A stretch of DNA of 6,532 nucleotides from Cellvibrionaceae bacterium (GTDB taxonomy: Bacteria > Pseudomonadota > Gammaproteobacteria > Pseudomonadales > Cellvibrionaceae), in assembly GCA_025800435.1 (NCBI GenBank), contig JAOXRV010000419.1, positions 1-6,532 on the forward strand, read 5' to 3'. Below the pieces are notes generated by a model. That model saw only the letters and a list, made by a program, of their open reading frames with translations, searched no databases and was not told the DNA's origin. Numbering within the stretch: the first letter of the stretch is position 1; each line of letters begins with the position of its first letter. Shown piece after piece: positions 1 to 6,179 of this stretch. The position numbers and the translations under genes are program-made.

Positions 1-87
1 GTTGATCCAGGCCAGCCAATTTTACTGTTCTATTCGCTCAAACTTAGCCCCGTCGGAGGGGATATTTTCACCCGCTTTAGGGCTATA

Positions 88-2244
88 ATGCCAGCCATGT
101 CACAAGCCCTTGAAATCCTTCAGCAGCGTTTCGGTTACAGCCAGTTTCGCCCACCCCAACAAGCCATTATCGATAGCGTGATCGAGGGCCGAGATTGCAT
201 GGTGATTATGCCCACCGGCGGCGGTAAATCGCTCTGCTACCAGATTCCGGCCCTGGCTCGGCCTGGGGTGGCGGTGATTATTTCGCCCTTGATTGCGCTG
301 ATGCAAAACCAGGTTGATGCGCTTGAACAACAGGGCATAGGCGCCGCTTTTTTAAACAGCAGCCTCAGCCACTCGGAGCAATACCAGGTAGAGCAAAACC
401 TGGCCGAGGGCAGGGTCGATCTCTTATACGTGGCGCCCGAGCGCCTGACCAGCCCGAGTTTTATTGGCCTGTTGCAAAGCCTGCCGCTGGCGCTGTTTGC
501 GATTGATGAGGCCCACTGTGTGAGCCAGTGGGGCCACGACTTTCGGGCCGATTACCTGCAATTGGCGCCGGTCCTCAGTCGCTTTGCCGAGGTGCCGCGC
601 ATCGCCCTGACCGCCACCGCCGATGCGGATACCCGGCGCGAAATTCTAGCGCGCTTGGAGCTGCGCCAGCCCGAGCAGTTTATCTGCGGCTTTGACCGGC
701 CCAATATCCAGTACCGCATCAGCCAAAAGAGCGATCCCAAAAAACAGCTGCTGAAGTTCCTGGCCAATGAACACCCAGAGGATGCGGGTATTGTCTATTG
801 CTTATCCCGCCGCAAGGTCGAGGATATGGCGCTGTGGTTAGAGCAGCAGGGCTTTACCGCCTTGCCTTACCACGCCGGCCTCAGCCAGAGCCTACGCCAG
901 CAGAATCAAGACCGCTTTTTGCGTGAAGAAGGGGTGATTATTGTCGCCACCATCGCCTTTGGTATGGGTATCGATAAGCCCGATGTGCGCTTTGTGGCGC
1001 ACTTGGACCTGCCCAAAAGCCTGGAGGCCTACTACCAGGAGACCGGCCGCGCCGGGCGTGACGGACACGCGGCCACCGCCTGGATGATTTACGGTTTGCA
1101 AGATGTGATAAAGCTGCGCCAAATGGCCGCCGATTCCAGCGCATCGGAACAGTTTAAGCGGCAAGAGCAGCACCGTTTGGGCGCCATGCTGGGCCTGTGT
1201 GAGGTGATCAGTTGCCGGCGCCAGGTGCTGCTGGGCTATTTTGGCGAAGACCTGGCCGAGCCCTGTGGCAATTGCGATAACTGCCTCAATCCGCCCCAGA
1301 CCTGGGATGGCACCGAGGCGGCGCGCAAGGCCTTAAGCTGCGTATTTCGCAGTGGCCAGCGCTTTGGGGTCAGTCATCTGGTGGATATTCTGTTGGGCAA
1401 AAGCACCGATAAAATTATTCAGTTTAACCACCAGCAATTATCCACTTTTGGCATTGGCACCGAGCTAAATGGTGCCCAGTGGCGCAGTGTGTTTCGCCAG
1501 TTGGTGGCCCAGGGCTATTTGAATGTGGATACCGAGGGCTACGGCGGCCTGCAGCTGGCCCAAAAGTGCCGGCCGCTGCTGCAGGGCCAGCAGAGCTTGG
1601 CCCTGCGTAAAGACGATAAGCCGCCCGCCAAAACCAAGCGCGAGGCCGGCGCCAAGCCCGAGCTGGCCAGCAAAGACGAGCCTTTGTGGCAGGCCCTGCG
1701 CGAGCTGCGGCGCAATTTGGCGCTGGAGCAAGACCTGCCACCCTATATGATTTTTCACGATGCCACCCTGATGGAGATGATTCGCTGGCAGCCCGCCACC
1801 CTGGCCGAGTTAAGCCGTATATCCGGCGTCGGCGAGCGAAAACTGGAGTTATATGGCCAGGCCTTCCTCGATTGTCTATGTCAGCACTATCAAAACCAGG
1901 ACCCGGCCCAGCCCGAGCAAGACCGCGAGACGCTGTTGCAAACCTTACAGCTGGCCCGATCGGGCCAAGATGCCGAGGCGATTGCCAGCAGCCGAGGCCT
2001 AAAAGCTGACACTGTCTACAGCCACTTTGAGCGCCTGATCGGCGAGGGCCAGCTGGCTCTGGCCGAAGCTGTGGCCATTAATGAGGCAGAAATTAGCCAG
2101 CTACAGGCCACTATGCTGGAGGCCGAGGCCAGCGCCGAGGGGCTGCGCCTAAAACCCATTTTTGAAGCCTTTGAAGGCTTGTATAACTACGGCCAACTGC
2201 GCTGTGTTCGCGCCGATTTACAGCTAGAAAAAGGTGAGGAATGA
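88..2244 (+). CDS. recQ: ATP-dependent DNA helicase RecQ with extra C-terminal HTH-like domain
   Basis: A 3'-5' superfamily 2 DNA helicase that unwinds DNA during recombinational repair and at stalled forks. Visible motifs, in order: an FGYSQFRPPQQ motif 0 (residues 15-25), Walker A PTGGGKS (42-48), DEAH (140-143) followed by the aromatic-rich SQWGHDFR loop (146-153), LTATA (174-178), ATIAFGMGIDKPDVR (motif V, about 287-301) and QETGRAGRDG (motif VI, 317-326). Four zinc-binding cysteines lie at 376, 393, 396 and 399. The RQC winged-helix region spans about 405-500 and an HRDC domain about 531-598. E. coli RecQ (about 609 aa) ends after HRDC; this protein continues for about 110 residues that resemble an HTH_40-type helical domain (about 612-705). 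Met4 (ATG at 97) is an alternative start that fits the length of relatives better; an AGGG at 79-82 is spaced for the ATG at 88. The helicase identity is certain; the exact start is not. Confidence 0.97.
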   Translation: MPAMSQALEILQQRFGYSQFRPPQQAIIDSVIEGRDCMVIMPTGGGKSLCYQIPALARPGVAVIISPLIALMQNQVDALEQQGIGAAFLNSSLSHSEQYQVEQNLAEGRVDLLYVAPERLTSPSFIGLLQSLPLALFAIDEAHCVSQWGHDFRADYLQLAPVLSRFAEVPRIALTATADADTRREILARLELRQPEQFICGFDRPNIQYRISQKSDPKKQLLKFLANEHPEDAGIVYCLSRRKVEDMALWLEQQGFTALPYHAGLSQSLRQQNQDRFLREEGVIIVATIAFGMGIDKPDVRFVAHLDLPKSLEAYYQETGRAGRDGHAATAWMIYGLQDVIKLRQMAADSSASEQFKRQEQHRLGAMLGLCEVISCRRQVLLGYFGEDLAEPCGNCDNCLNPPQTWDGTEAARKALSCVFRSGQRFGVSHLVDILLGKSTDKIIQFNHQQLSTFGIGTELNGAQWRSVFRQLVAQGYLNVDTEGYGGLQLAQKCRPLLQGQQSLALRKDDKPPAKTKREAGAKPELASKDEPLWQALRELRRNLALEQDLPPYMIFHDATLMEMIRWQPATLAELSRISGVGERKLELYGQAFLDCLCQHYQNQDPAQPEQDRETLLQTLQLARSGQDAEAIASSRGLKADTVYSHFERLIGEGQLALAEAVAINEAEISQLQATMLEAEASAEGLRLKPIFEAFEGLYNYGQLRCVRADLQLEKGEE

Positions 2245-2272
2245 GATGAAGTGTGAGATGAATAGTCGCTAA
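2232..2272 (+). promoter_or_regulatory. Ribosome binding site plus mini-ORF bridging recQ and the pseudouridine synthase gene
   Basis: A strong Shine-Dalgarno sequence, AGGTGAGG (2232-2239), lies at the very end of recQ. The pseudouridine synthase ATG at 2272 is too far away (32 nt) to use it. Six bases after it is ATG 2246, which opens a short frame encoding MKCEMNSR and ending in TAA at 2270-2272. That TAA overlaps the ATG of the next gene by one base (TAATG). The natural reading is that ribosomes load at this site, translate the mini-ORF and reinitiate on the downstream gene. The base layout is directly seen; the coupling is inferred. A chance short frame is possible, but the downstream gene has no good ribosome binding site of its own. 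Confidence 0.45.
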
Positions 2273-2982
2273 TGGTCGGGCAGGCTTTTCAAATCCTGGC
2301 ATTGGAGCCAGGTTTTATAGTGCTCAATAAAGGTAGCGGTATCGGTTTTCACGATGAGCTGCAAGACGACCAGCGCCAGCTTGGCCTGCACAGTCTGCTA
2401 CAGGCTTATTGCCAGGCCGAGGGCCTGGGCCAAGTTTACCCGGTGCACCGGCTGGATAAGGGCACCTCGGGCCTAATCCTATTTGCCCGCAGCCAGCGCG
2501 CCGCTGCCGAGCTGAGCGAGGCCTTTGCCCAGCGTCAGGTCGAAAAATTCTACCTGGCCCTATCCGATCGCAAGCCCAAGAAAAAGCAAGGGCTCATTGT
2601 GGGCGATATGGCCAAGGCCCGGCGCTCGGCTTATAAACTTCTGCCCAGCAAAGGCAACCCGGCCCGCACCCGGTTTAACTCCCAGTCGCTGGGGGCGGGT
2701 GTGCGCCTTTTCACCCTGCGCCCCCATACCGGTAAAACCCATCAGCTGCGGGTGGCCTTAAAAAGCATTGGCAGCCCCATACTGGGCGATGAACTCTACG
2801 GTGGCAGCCCGGCGCCGCGGCTCTATCTACACGCCTGGGCTTTGGCATTTACCTACCAAGGACGGGATTACCGTTACTGCCAGGCGCCACAGGCAGATGC
2901 CAGCCCCTTTGGCTGGTCGTTGGCGGAGCCCGAATTAGCGGCCAATTTGGCCGCTGCACTGGCGCATAAAAAGGAATCTTAG
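2272..2982 (+). CDS. RluA-family pseudouridine synthase (TIGR01621-like)
   Basis: Predicted cytoplasmic enzyme that isomerises a specific uridine to pseudouridine in rRNA or tRNA; the target base cannot be read from sequence. The catalytic motif HRLDKGTSGLILFA begins at residue 59, with Asp62 the expected nucleophile. The KFYLAL motif (92-97) and the C-terminal RPHTGKTHQLRVAL...GSPILGDELYG block (150-177) complete the RluA signature. At 236 aa it is short for the family and has no N-terminal S4 domain. The opening FQILALEPGFIVLNKGSGIGFHDE resembles the small subgroup annotated as TIGR01621 in marine Gammaproteobacteria. The only in-frame start near the family N-terminus is ATG 2272, which has no strong ribosome binding site and overlaps the stop of a preceding mini-ORF. 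The gene is close behind recQ and probably co-transcribed with it. The family call is firm; the subgroup is from memory. Confidence 0.93.
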   Translation: MVGQAFQILALEPGFIVLNKGSGIGFHDELQDDQRQLGLHSLLQAYCQAEGLGQVYPVHRLDKGTSGLILFARSQRAAAELSEAFAQRQVEKFYLALSDRKPKKKQGLIVGDMAKARRSAYKLLPSKGNPARTRFNSQSLGAGVRLFTLRPHTGKTHQLRVALKSIGSPILGDELYGGSPAPRLYLHAWALAFTYQGRDYRYCQAPQADASPFGWSLAEPELAANLAAALAHKKES

Positions 2983-3126
2983 GGTCTCTATTTGATAAAA
3001 AGCTTCTGCTTGCTAGAACATTCTTAGAATTTGCCTCGCAGTAGAGCCTTGTGGCGGGGTCGAAGCTACGATTAAATACAGCGAAGCTAGGGTGCCTCTG
3101 AATAACTCGATGATGCTCAGCGGGAT

Positions 3127-3213
3127 CCTAAAGCGTACAGCTGCAAGGCGCGCTGCGCAGTGAATGCCGGCCGCCTTTACAAGCAGCGCAACGCCGCAGA
3201 TGTGCGCTTTAGG
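3127..3213. repeat. Internal inverted repeat A of the MITE-like element
   Basis: Bases 3127-3144 (beginning CCTAAAGCG) match the reverse complement of 3196-3213 at 16 of 18 positions. Further partial pairing inside (GGCGCGCTGC near 3150 with GCAGCGC near 3183) makes a long imperfect hairpin. It lies six bases inside the left terminal repeat and forms one arm of a branched secondary structure. Confidence 0.6.
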
Positions 3214-3227
3214 GCCCGCCCTGCGGG

Positions 3228-3322
3228 GCCTTGCGACAAATGCGCTAGCGGCGTTGCTCACTCTCGACGTGCGCCCAGCATGCCTTCGAGCGAGCGCCTT
3301 GTTAGCGCATTTGTCTCAAGGC
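3228..3322. repeat. Internal inverted repeat B of the MITE-like element
   Basis: Bases 3228-3249 (containing GACAAATGCGCTA) match the reverse complement of 3301-3322 at 20 of 22 positions, around a 51-nt loop. The right arm directly abuts the right terminal repeat. With repeat A, this gives the element a closing stem plus two hairpin arms. Confidence 0.7.
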
Positions 3323-3377
3323 CTGAGCGTCACCGAGTTATTCGGAGGTACCCTAGCGTCTGGGTTGCTTGGGTTCT

Positions 3378-3406
3378 TTGACAGGCTCTGGGTGCGGCCC
3401 TATCAT
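3378..3406 (+). promoter_or_regulatory. Sigma70 promoter for the phosphoribosyltransferase-deoB-deoD operon
   Basis: A perfect -35 box TTGACA (3378-3383) is followed, after a 17-bp spacer, by TATCAT (3401-3406), one mismatch from the -10 consensus. Transcription would begin near 3413 and leave a leader of about 40 nt before the ATG at 3453. The leader is pyrimidine-rich, shows no Shine-Dalgarno sequence and no riboswitch-like fold. The -35 box is 21 bases downstream of the MITE-like element's right CTAG, so any activator or repressor sites further upstream would have been displaced if the element inserted there. No convincing PurR, DeoR or CytR operator was recognised. Confidence 0.75.
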
Positions 3407-3452
3407 TCATTGCTGTTTTGTCTTTGTGCCCTTTTACCTTTGTTATTAACTG

Positions 3453-4055
3453 ATGCCTGAGTTACTGGATGTTAACGTGATCGAAAAAACCTATATTTCC
3501 CCCGCCTCTCTGTACGAGGATTCCTTTAAGCTGGCCGCTCAAATTTATGCCAGTGGCTTTCGCCCCAATTATATTGTCGGCGTATGGCGCGGCGGCACGC
3601 CGGTGGGCATTGTGGTGCAGGAGCTACTCGAATATTGCGGCGTAGAGTCAGACCATATCGCCATTCGCACTTCATCTTATGAGGGTATCGGCAAGCGCAG
3701 CGATAATGTACGGGTACACGGCCTGGGCTATATAGTCGATAAAATCAACGCCGAAGACAGCTTGCTGATTGTTGACGATATCTACGATAGCGGCATGAGC
3801 GTGCAGGCTATACTGCGCGAGCTTGAGGCTCGCTGTCGCAAAAATACCCCCCAAGATGTGCGGGTTGCGACACTGTACTTTAAACCCAAAAACAATCTGA
3901 CCGACTCCGAGCCGGATTTTTACCAGCACAAAACCGAGGACTGGTTGGTGTTTCCGCACGAGGTGCTGGGGCTAAGTGAAGAAGAAATTCGGGCCAATAA
4001 ACTCGGCATGGATGGCCTGCTAGAACAGTTGAGCCAGCTTCAGGAAAAGGCCTAA
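3453..4055 (+). CDS. Purine-type (hypoxanthine/xanthine-guanine-like) phosphoribosyltransferase
   Basis: Predicted cytoplasmic enzyme that joins a free base to PRPP, giving a nucleoside 5'-monophosphate and pyrophosphate. The type I PRT fold is shown by the PRPP-binding loop LLIVDDIYDSGMS (104-116, acidic pair Asp108-Asp109) and the pyrophosphate-loop motif VWRGGTP (44-50). A C-terminal stretch EPDFYQHKTEDWLVFPHE (153-170), with its Trp, resembles the base-binding part of COG2236-type hypoxanthine phosphoribosyltransferases. At 200 aa it has the expected size. ATG 3453 has no Shine-Dalgarno sequence; GTG at 3477 (residue 9) is a possible alternative start. It is first in an operon with deoB, whose ATG overlaps its stop as TAATG, which supports a role in purine salvage. 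The exact base (hypoxanthine, guanine or xanthine) cannot be fixed from sequence, so no symbol is given. Confidence 0.88.
   Translation: MPELLDVNVIEKTYISPASLYEDSFKLAAQIYASGFRPNYIVGVWRGGTPVGIVVQELLEYCGVESDHIAIRTSSYEGIGKRSDNVRVHGLGYIVDKINAEDSLLIVDDIYDSGMSVQAILRELEARCRKNTPQDVRVATLYFKPKNNLTDSEPDFYQHKTEDWLVFPHEVLGLSEEEIRANKLGMDGLLEQLSQLQEKA
4042..4050 (+). promoter_or_regulatory. Ribosome binding site of deoB within the upstream gene
   Basis: AGGAAAAGG lies in the last codons of the phosphoribosyltransferase gene, four bases before the deoB ATG (4055). It supports the overlapping TAATG start and translational coupling. It contrasts with the first and third genes of this operon, which lack such a site. 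Confidence 0.7.
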
Positions 4056-5284
4056 TGGCTGGGCGCGGCATCTTATTGGTGCTCGATTCCCTCGGCGTTG
4101 GCGCCAGCGCCGATGCCGATCGCTTTGGCGATGCCGGCGCCAATACCCTCGGCCATATTGCCGAGTACTGCGCAACTGGCCGGTGTGATAATGCCAGCCG
4201 CTCGGGGCCCTTAGCTATTCCCCATTTAAATCGCCTGGGGCTGATGGCTGCGGCCAAGGCCAGCAGTGGTGAGGCGGACTACTGGCAGAGCGCCAATATT
4301 GAAGCGGCCTATGGCTACGCCAAAGAACTGAGCACCGGCAAAGATACCTCCAGTGGCCACTGGGAAATGGCCGGGGTGCCGGTATTTTTTGACTGGACCT
4401 ATTTTGGCGAGTTGCACAATAGCATGCCCGCCGGGTTTTTAGATTCACTCCTGCGGCAGGGTAATTTGCCCGGTCTATTGGGTAACTGCCACGCCTCGGG
4501 CACCCAAATTATTGCCGAGCTTGGGCTTGAGCATATGCGCACTGGCAAGCCCATTATCTATACCTCGGCCGATAGTGTGGTGCAAATAGCGGCCCATGAA
4601 CAGAGCTTTGGTTTAGATCGGTTATTGGATTTATGCCAGCAGGCCAGGGCGCTGCTGGATGGCGACGGCCGCCTAAATGTGGGCCGGGTAATTGCCCGCC
4701 CCTTTATTGGCGATGGCCCCGATAATTTTAAGCGCACCGCTAACCGCCGCGACTACTCGGTGCCGCCACCGGCACCGACCTTGCTGGAGCGTTTGCTCGC
4801 CGCCGAGCGCCGTGTTTTTGGGGTGGGTAAAATCTCTGATATTTATGCGGCGCAGGGTGTTAGTCACTGTTTAAAAGCCGAGGGCATCGACGGTTTGTTT
4901 GATGCAAGCCTAGAGGCGCTGAAGCAGGCGGCGGCAGGGGACTTGGTGTTTACCAATTTTGTCGACTTCGATTCCAGCTACGGCCACCGCCGCGATGTGG
5001 CCGGTTACGCCGCTGCGCTGGAACAGTTTGACCGGCGCTTGCCTGAGCTTATGGCGGCAATGGCGCCGGATGATTTGCTGTTGATCAGCGCCGACCACGG
5101 TTGCGACCCCAGTTGGCCCGGTTCGGATCACACCCGCGAGCATGTGCCGGTGTTGGCTTATGGCGCCGGGCTTAACCCAGGCTTTATGGGGGCACGTAAT
5201 AGTTTTGCCGATATTGGCCAGAGCTTGGCCCAGTTTTTTGCCATCGACCCGCTTGAGCATGGCGACAGTTTTATTAGCGATTAA
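4055..5284 (+). CDS. deoB: Phosphopentomutase DeoB
   Basis: Interconverts ribose-1-phosphate and ribose-5-phosphate, and the deoxyribose equivalents, in the cytoplasm, feeding nucleoside sugars into central metabolism or PRPP synthesis. It is an alkaline phosphatase superfamily enzyme using two Mn ions. Expected metal and catalytic residues are all visible: Asp11 in LVLDSLGVGA, the phosphorylated Thr98 in GKDTSSGHWE, Asp306 and His311 in FVDFDSSYGHRRD, Asp347-His348 in SADHGCDPSW, and His359 in SDHTREH. Its 409 aa match E. coli DeoB (407 aa) end to end. One small difference is Ser99 where E. coli has Pro in the DTPSGHWE motif; this is beside the active Thr but not a loss of it. The start is fixed by the ribosome binding site at 4042-4050 and the TAATG overlap. 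deoD follows 26 bases later. Confidence 0.98.
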   Translation: MAGRGILLVLDSLGVGASADADRFGDAGANTLGHIAEYCATGRCDNASRSGPLAIPHLNRLGLMAAAKASSGEADYWQSANIEAAYGYAKELSTGKDTSSGHWEMAGVPVFFDWTYFGELHNSMPAGFLDSLLRQGNLPGLLGNCHASGTQIIAELGLEHMRTGKPIIYTSADSVVQIAAHEQSFGLDRLLDLCQQARALLDGDGRLNVGRVIARPFIGDGPDNFKRTANRRDYSVPPPAPTLLERLLAAERRVFGVGKISDIYAAQGVSHCLKAEGIDGLFDASLEALKQAAAGDLVFTNFVDFDSSYGHRRDVAGYAAALEQFDRRLPELMAAMAPDDLLLISADHGCDPSWPGSDHTREHVPVLAYGAGLNPGFMGARNSFADIGQSLAQFFAIDPLEHGDSFISD

Positions 5285-5310
5285 TTATATTTTTTTGACT
5301 GGTTTGTTTT

Positions 5311-6018
5311 ATGTCTTCTATCCATATTAATGCCCCCAAAGATGCGTTTGCCGATACGGTAATTATGCCCGGTGACCCACTGCGAGCGAAATTTATTGCC
5401 GAGCACTATTTAGAAAATGCCCAATTAATTAGCGATGTGCGCAATATGCTTGCTTATACCGGCCACTATAAAGGCCAACGTTTATCGGTAATGGGCCACG
5501 GTATGGGCGTGCCTTCGGCAACTATTTACTGTACTGAGCTGGCCCAGACCTACGGGGTAAAGCGTATGATTCGGGTCGGCAGCTGTGGCGCGGTGCACCC
5601 GGATGTGCAGCTGCGCGATATTATTATCGCCCAGGGTGCCAGCACCGATTCCAACGCCAATAAACAGCGGGCCCAGGGTTTTGATGTGGCGGCTTTGGCC
5701 AGCTACCCGCTGCTGGAGAAGGCGGTAAGCTGTGCCCGTGAGCAGGACGCGCCTTATAAAGTGGGGGCGGTGTTTACCAGCGATTTATTTTATTGGCCAG
5801 ATAGCAGTGTTTACGATGCGCTGGCACGCTTTAATGTGTTAGCCATTGAGATGGAGGTGGCGGCGGTGTATGCGGTGGCGGCAGAGTTTAATATCGAAGC
5901 TTTGGCCCTGTGTACGGTGAGCGATCATATTCGCACAGACAGTCACCTCACGACCGATGAGCGACAGGAATCTTTTGAGCAGATGATTGAAGTGGCCTTG
6001 GGAGTTGTGGAGTCATAG
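5311..6018 (+). CDS. deoD: Purine nucleoside phosphorylase DeoD type
   Basis: Cleaves purine ribo- and deoxyribonucleosides with phosphate to free base plus (deoxy)ribose-1-phosphate; the family forms trimer-based hexamers. The 235-aa protein aligns along its whole length with E. coli DeoD (239 aa). Key residues are present: His5 contributed to the neighbouring subunit's site, phosphate-binding Gly21, Arg25, Arg88 and Ser91 (in MPGDPLRAK and RVGSCGA), the sugar-binding E-M-E (180-182), and catalytic Asp205 and Arg218 (in CTVSDHIRTD and DERQE). The start is set by the conserved HINAP opening. The 26-nt gap after deoB is T-rich and has no Shine-Dalgarno sequence, so translation may rely on an unstructured leader or on ribosomes arriving from deoB. 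It is the last gene of the operon and converges with a minus-strand methyltransferase gene. Confidence 0.98.
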   Translation: MSSIHINAPKDAFADTVIMPGDPLRAKFIAEHYLENAQLISDVRNMLAYTGHYKGQRLSVMGHGMGVPSATIYCTELAQTYGVKRMIRVGSCGAVHPDVQLRDIIIAQGASTDSNANKQRAQGFDVAALASYPLLEKAVSCAREQDAPYKVGAVFTSDLFYWPDSSVYDALARFNVLAIEMEVAAVYAVAAEFNIEALALCTVSDHIRTDSHLTTDERQESFEQMIEVALGVVES

Positions 6019-6034
6019 CGGGGTTCTAGCCCCG
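6019..6034 (+). repeat. Short hairpin directly after the deoD stop
   Basis: CGGGG (6019-6023) pairs with CCCCG (6030-6034) around the loop TTCTAG, immediately after the TAG stop. There is no following T-run, so it is not a classic intrinsic terminator. It may protect the 3' end of the operon mRNA or be part of the larger inverted-repeat region that begins at its last base. The base pairing is clear; the function is a guess. Confidence 0.4.
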
Positions 6035-6144
6035 AGCCTAGGGCAGGTATTGCCTTTTGGGGGACGCGATAAATACGTCCCTGTAGCTCTCGTCCGACGT
6101 CCCTGTCTCCCAAGCCCCCAAAAGGCAATACCTGCCCTAGGCTC
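6034..6144. repeat. Perfect 30-bp inverted repeat with 51-nt loop, MITE-like or foldback element
   Basis: Bases 6034-6063 are the exact reverse complement of 6115-6144 (30 of 30). Within the arms, CTAG occurs at 6038-6041 and 6137-6140. Taking these as a target duplication gives a 95-bp element (6042-6136) with 22-bp perfect terminal repeats starting GGCAGGTATTGCC. The leftover flanks then rejoin as GAGC-CTAG-GCTC, itself a palindrome. The loop carries a 10-bp direct repeat, ACGTCCCTGT, at 6075-6084 and 6097-6106. Each copy contains CGTCCC, which can pair with GGGACG at 6061-6066. It sits between convergent deoD and the methyltransferase gene, so a transcript from either strand would fold into a long stem. 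No T-run follows on either strand. The inverted repeat is certain; mobility is inferred. Confidence 0.85.
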
Positions 6145-6179
6145 TGCTTGCTGCACGCCGGGCGATTTTATACGGTACC

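Larger units (their letters stand above)
3087..3356. mobile_element. MITE-like element with 30-bp terminal inverted repeats and CTAG flanks
   Basis: A non-coding element of 262 bp (3091-3352) has ends that match in inverted orientation at 26 of 30 positions: 3091-3120 against the reverse complement of 3323-3352. The outer 19 bases read GGTGCCTCTGAATAACTCG on the left and GGTACCTCCGAATAACTCG on the right (17 of 19 identical). CTAG lies immediately outside each end (3087-3090, 3353-3356), consistent with a 4-bp target duplication of the YTAR type known for IS5-group insertion sequences. No frame inside encodes a recognisable protein, so any movement would need a transposase supplied from elsewhere. 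The repeat structure is directly seen. MITE status and the IS5-type link are inferences; a structured intergenic repeat that is not mobile is the alternative. Confidence 0.6.

Noticed and set aside
48..61. CCCC-GTCGGA-GGGG hairpin followed by a T-rich stretch, as a terminator of an upstream gene
   Set aside because: The stem is only four G-C pairs and the following ATATTTT is interrupted. No upstream coding region is visible to support it.
2983..3086. Possible terminator after the pseudouridine synthase gene (AAGC-TTCT-GCTT near 2999-3010)
   Set aside because: The stem is four weak pairs without a following T-run. An 8-bp direct repeat CGAAGCTA at 3061 and 3082 is also present but too short to interpret. 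Otherwise nothing is seen in these 104 bases.
3091..3352. Integron attC site or CRISPR array
   Set aside because: There are no spaced identical repeats as in CRISPR and no recognisable attC core sites; the CTAG flanks and terminal repeats fit a MITE-like element better.
3013..3460. Short open frames of 73-98 codons on both strands between the pseudouridine synthase and phosphoribosyltransferase genes
   Set aside because: They lie in overlapping frames within or across the inverted-repeat element, have no ribosome binding sites and encode no recognisable protein; the base composition reflects the repeats.
5295..5324. TTGACT followed by TATCCA as an internal promoter for deoD
   Set aside because: The -10 box would be inside the deoD coding sequence, so the transcript would start after the ATG.
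6034..6144. The long inverted repeat as a classic rho-independent terminator
   Set aside because: There is no T-run after either arm on either strand and the 51-nt loop is far too large. It may still hinder convergent read-through.
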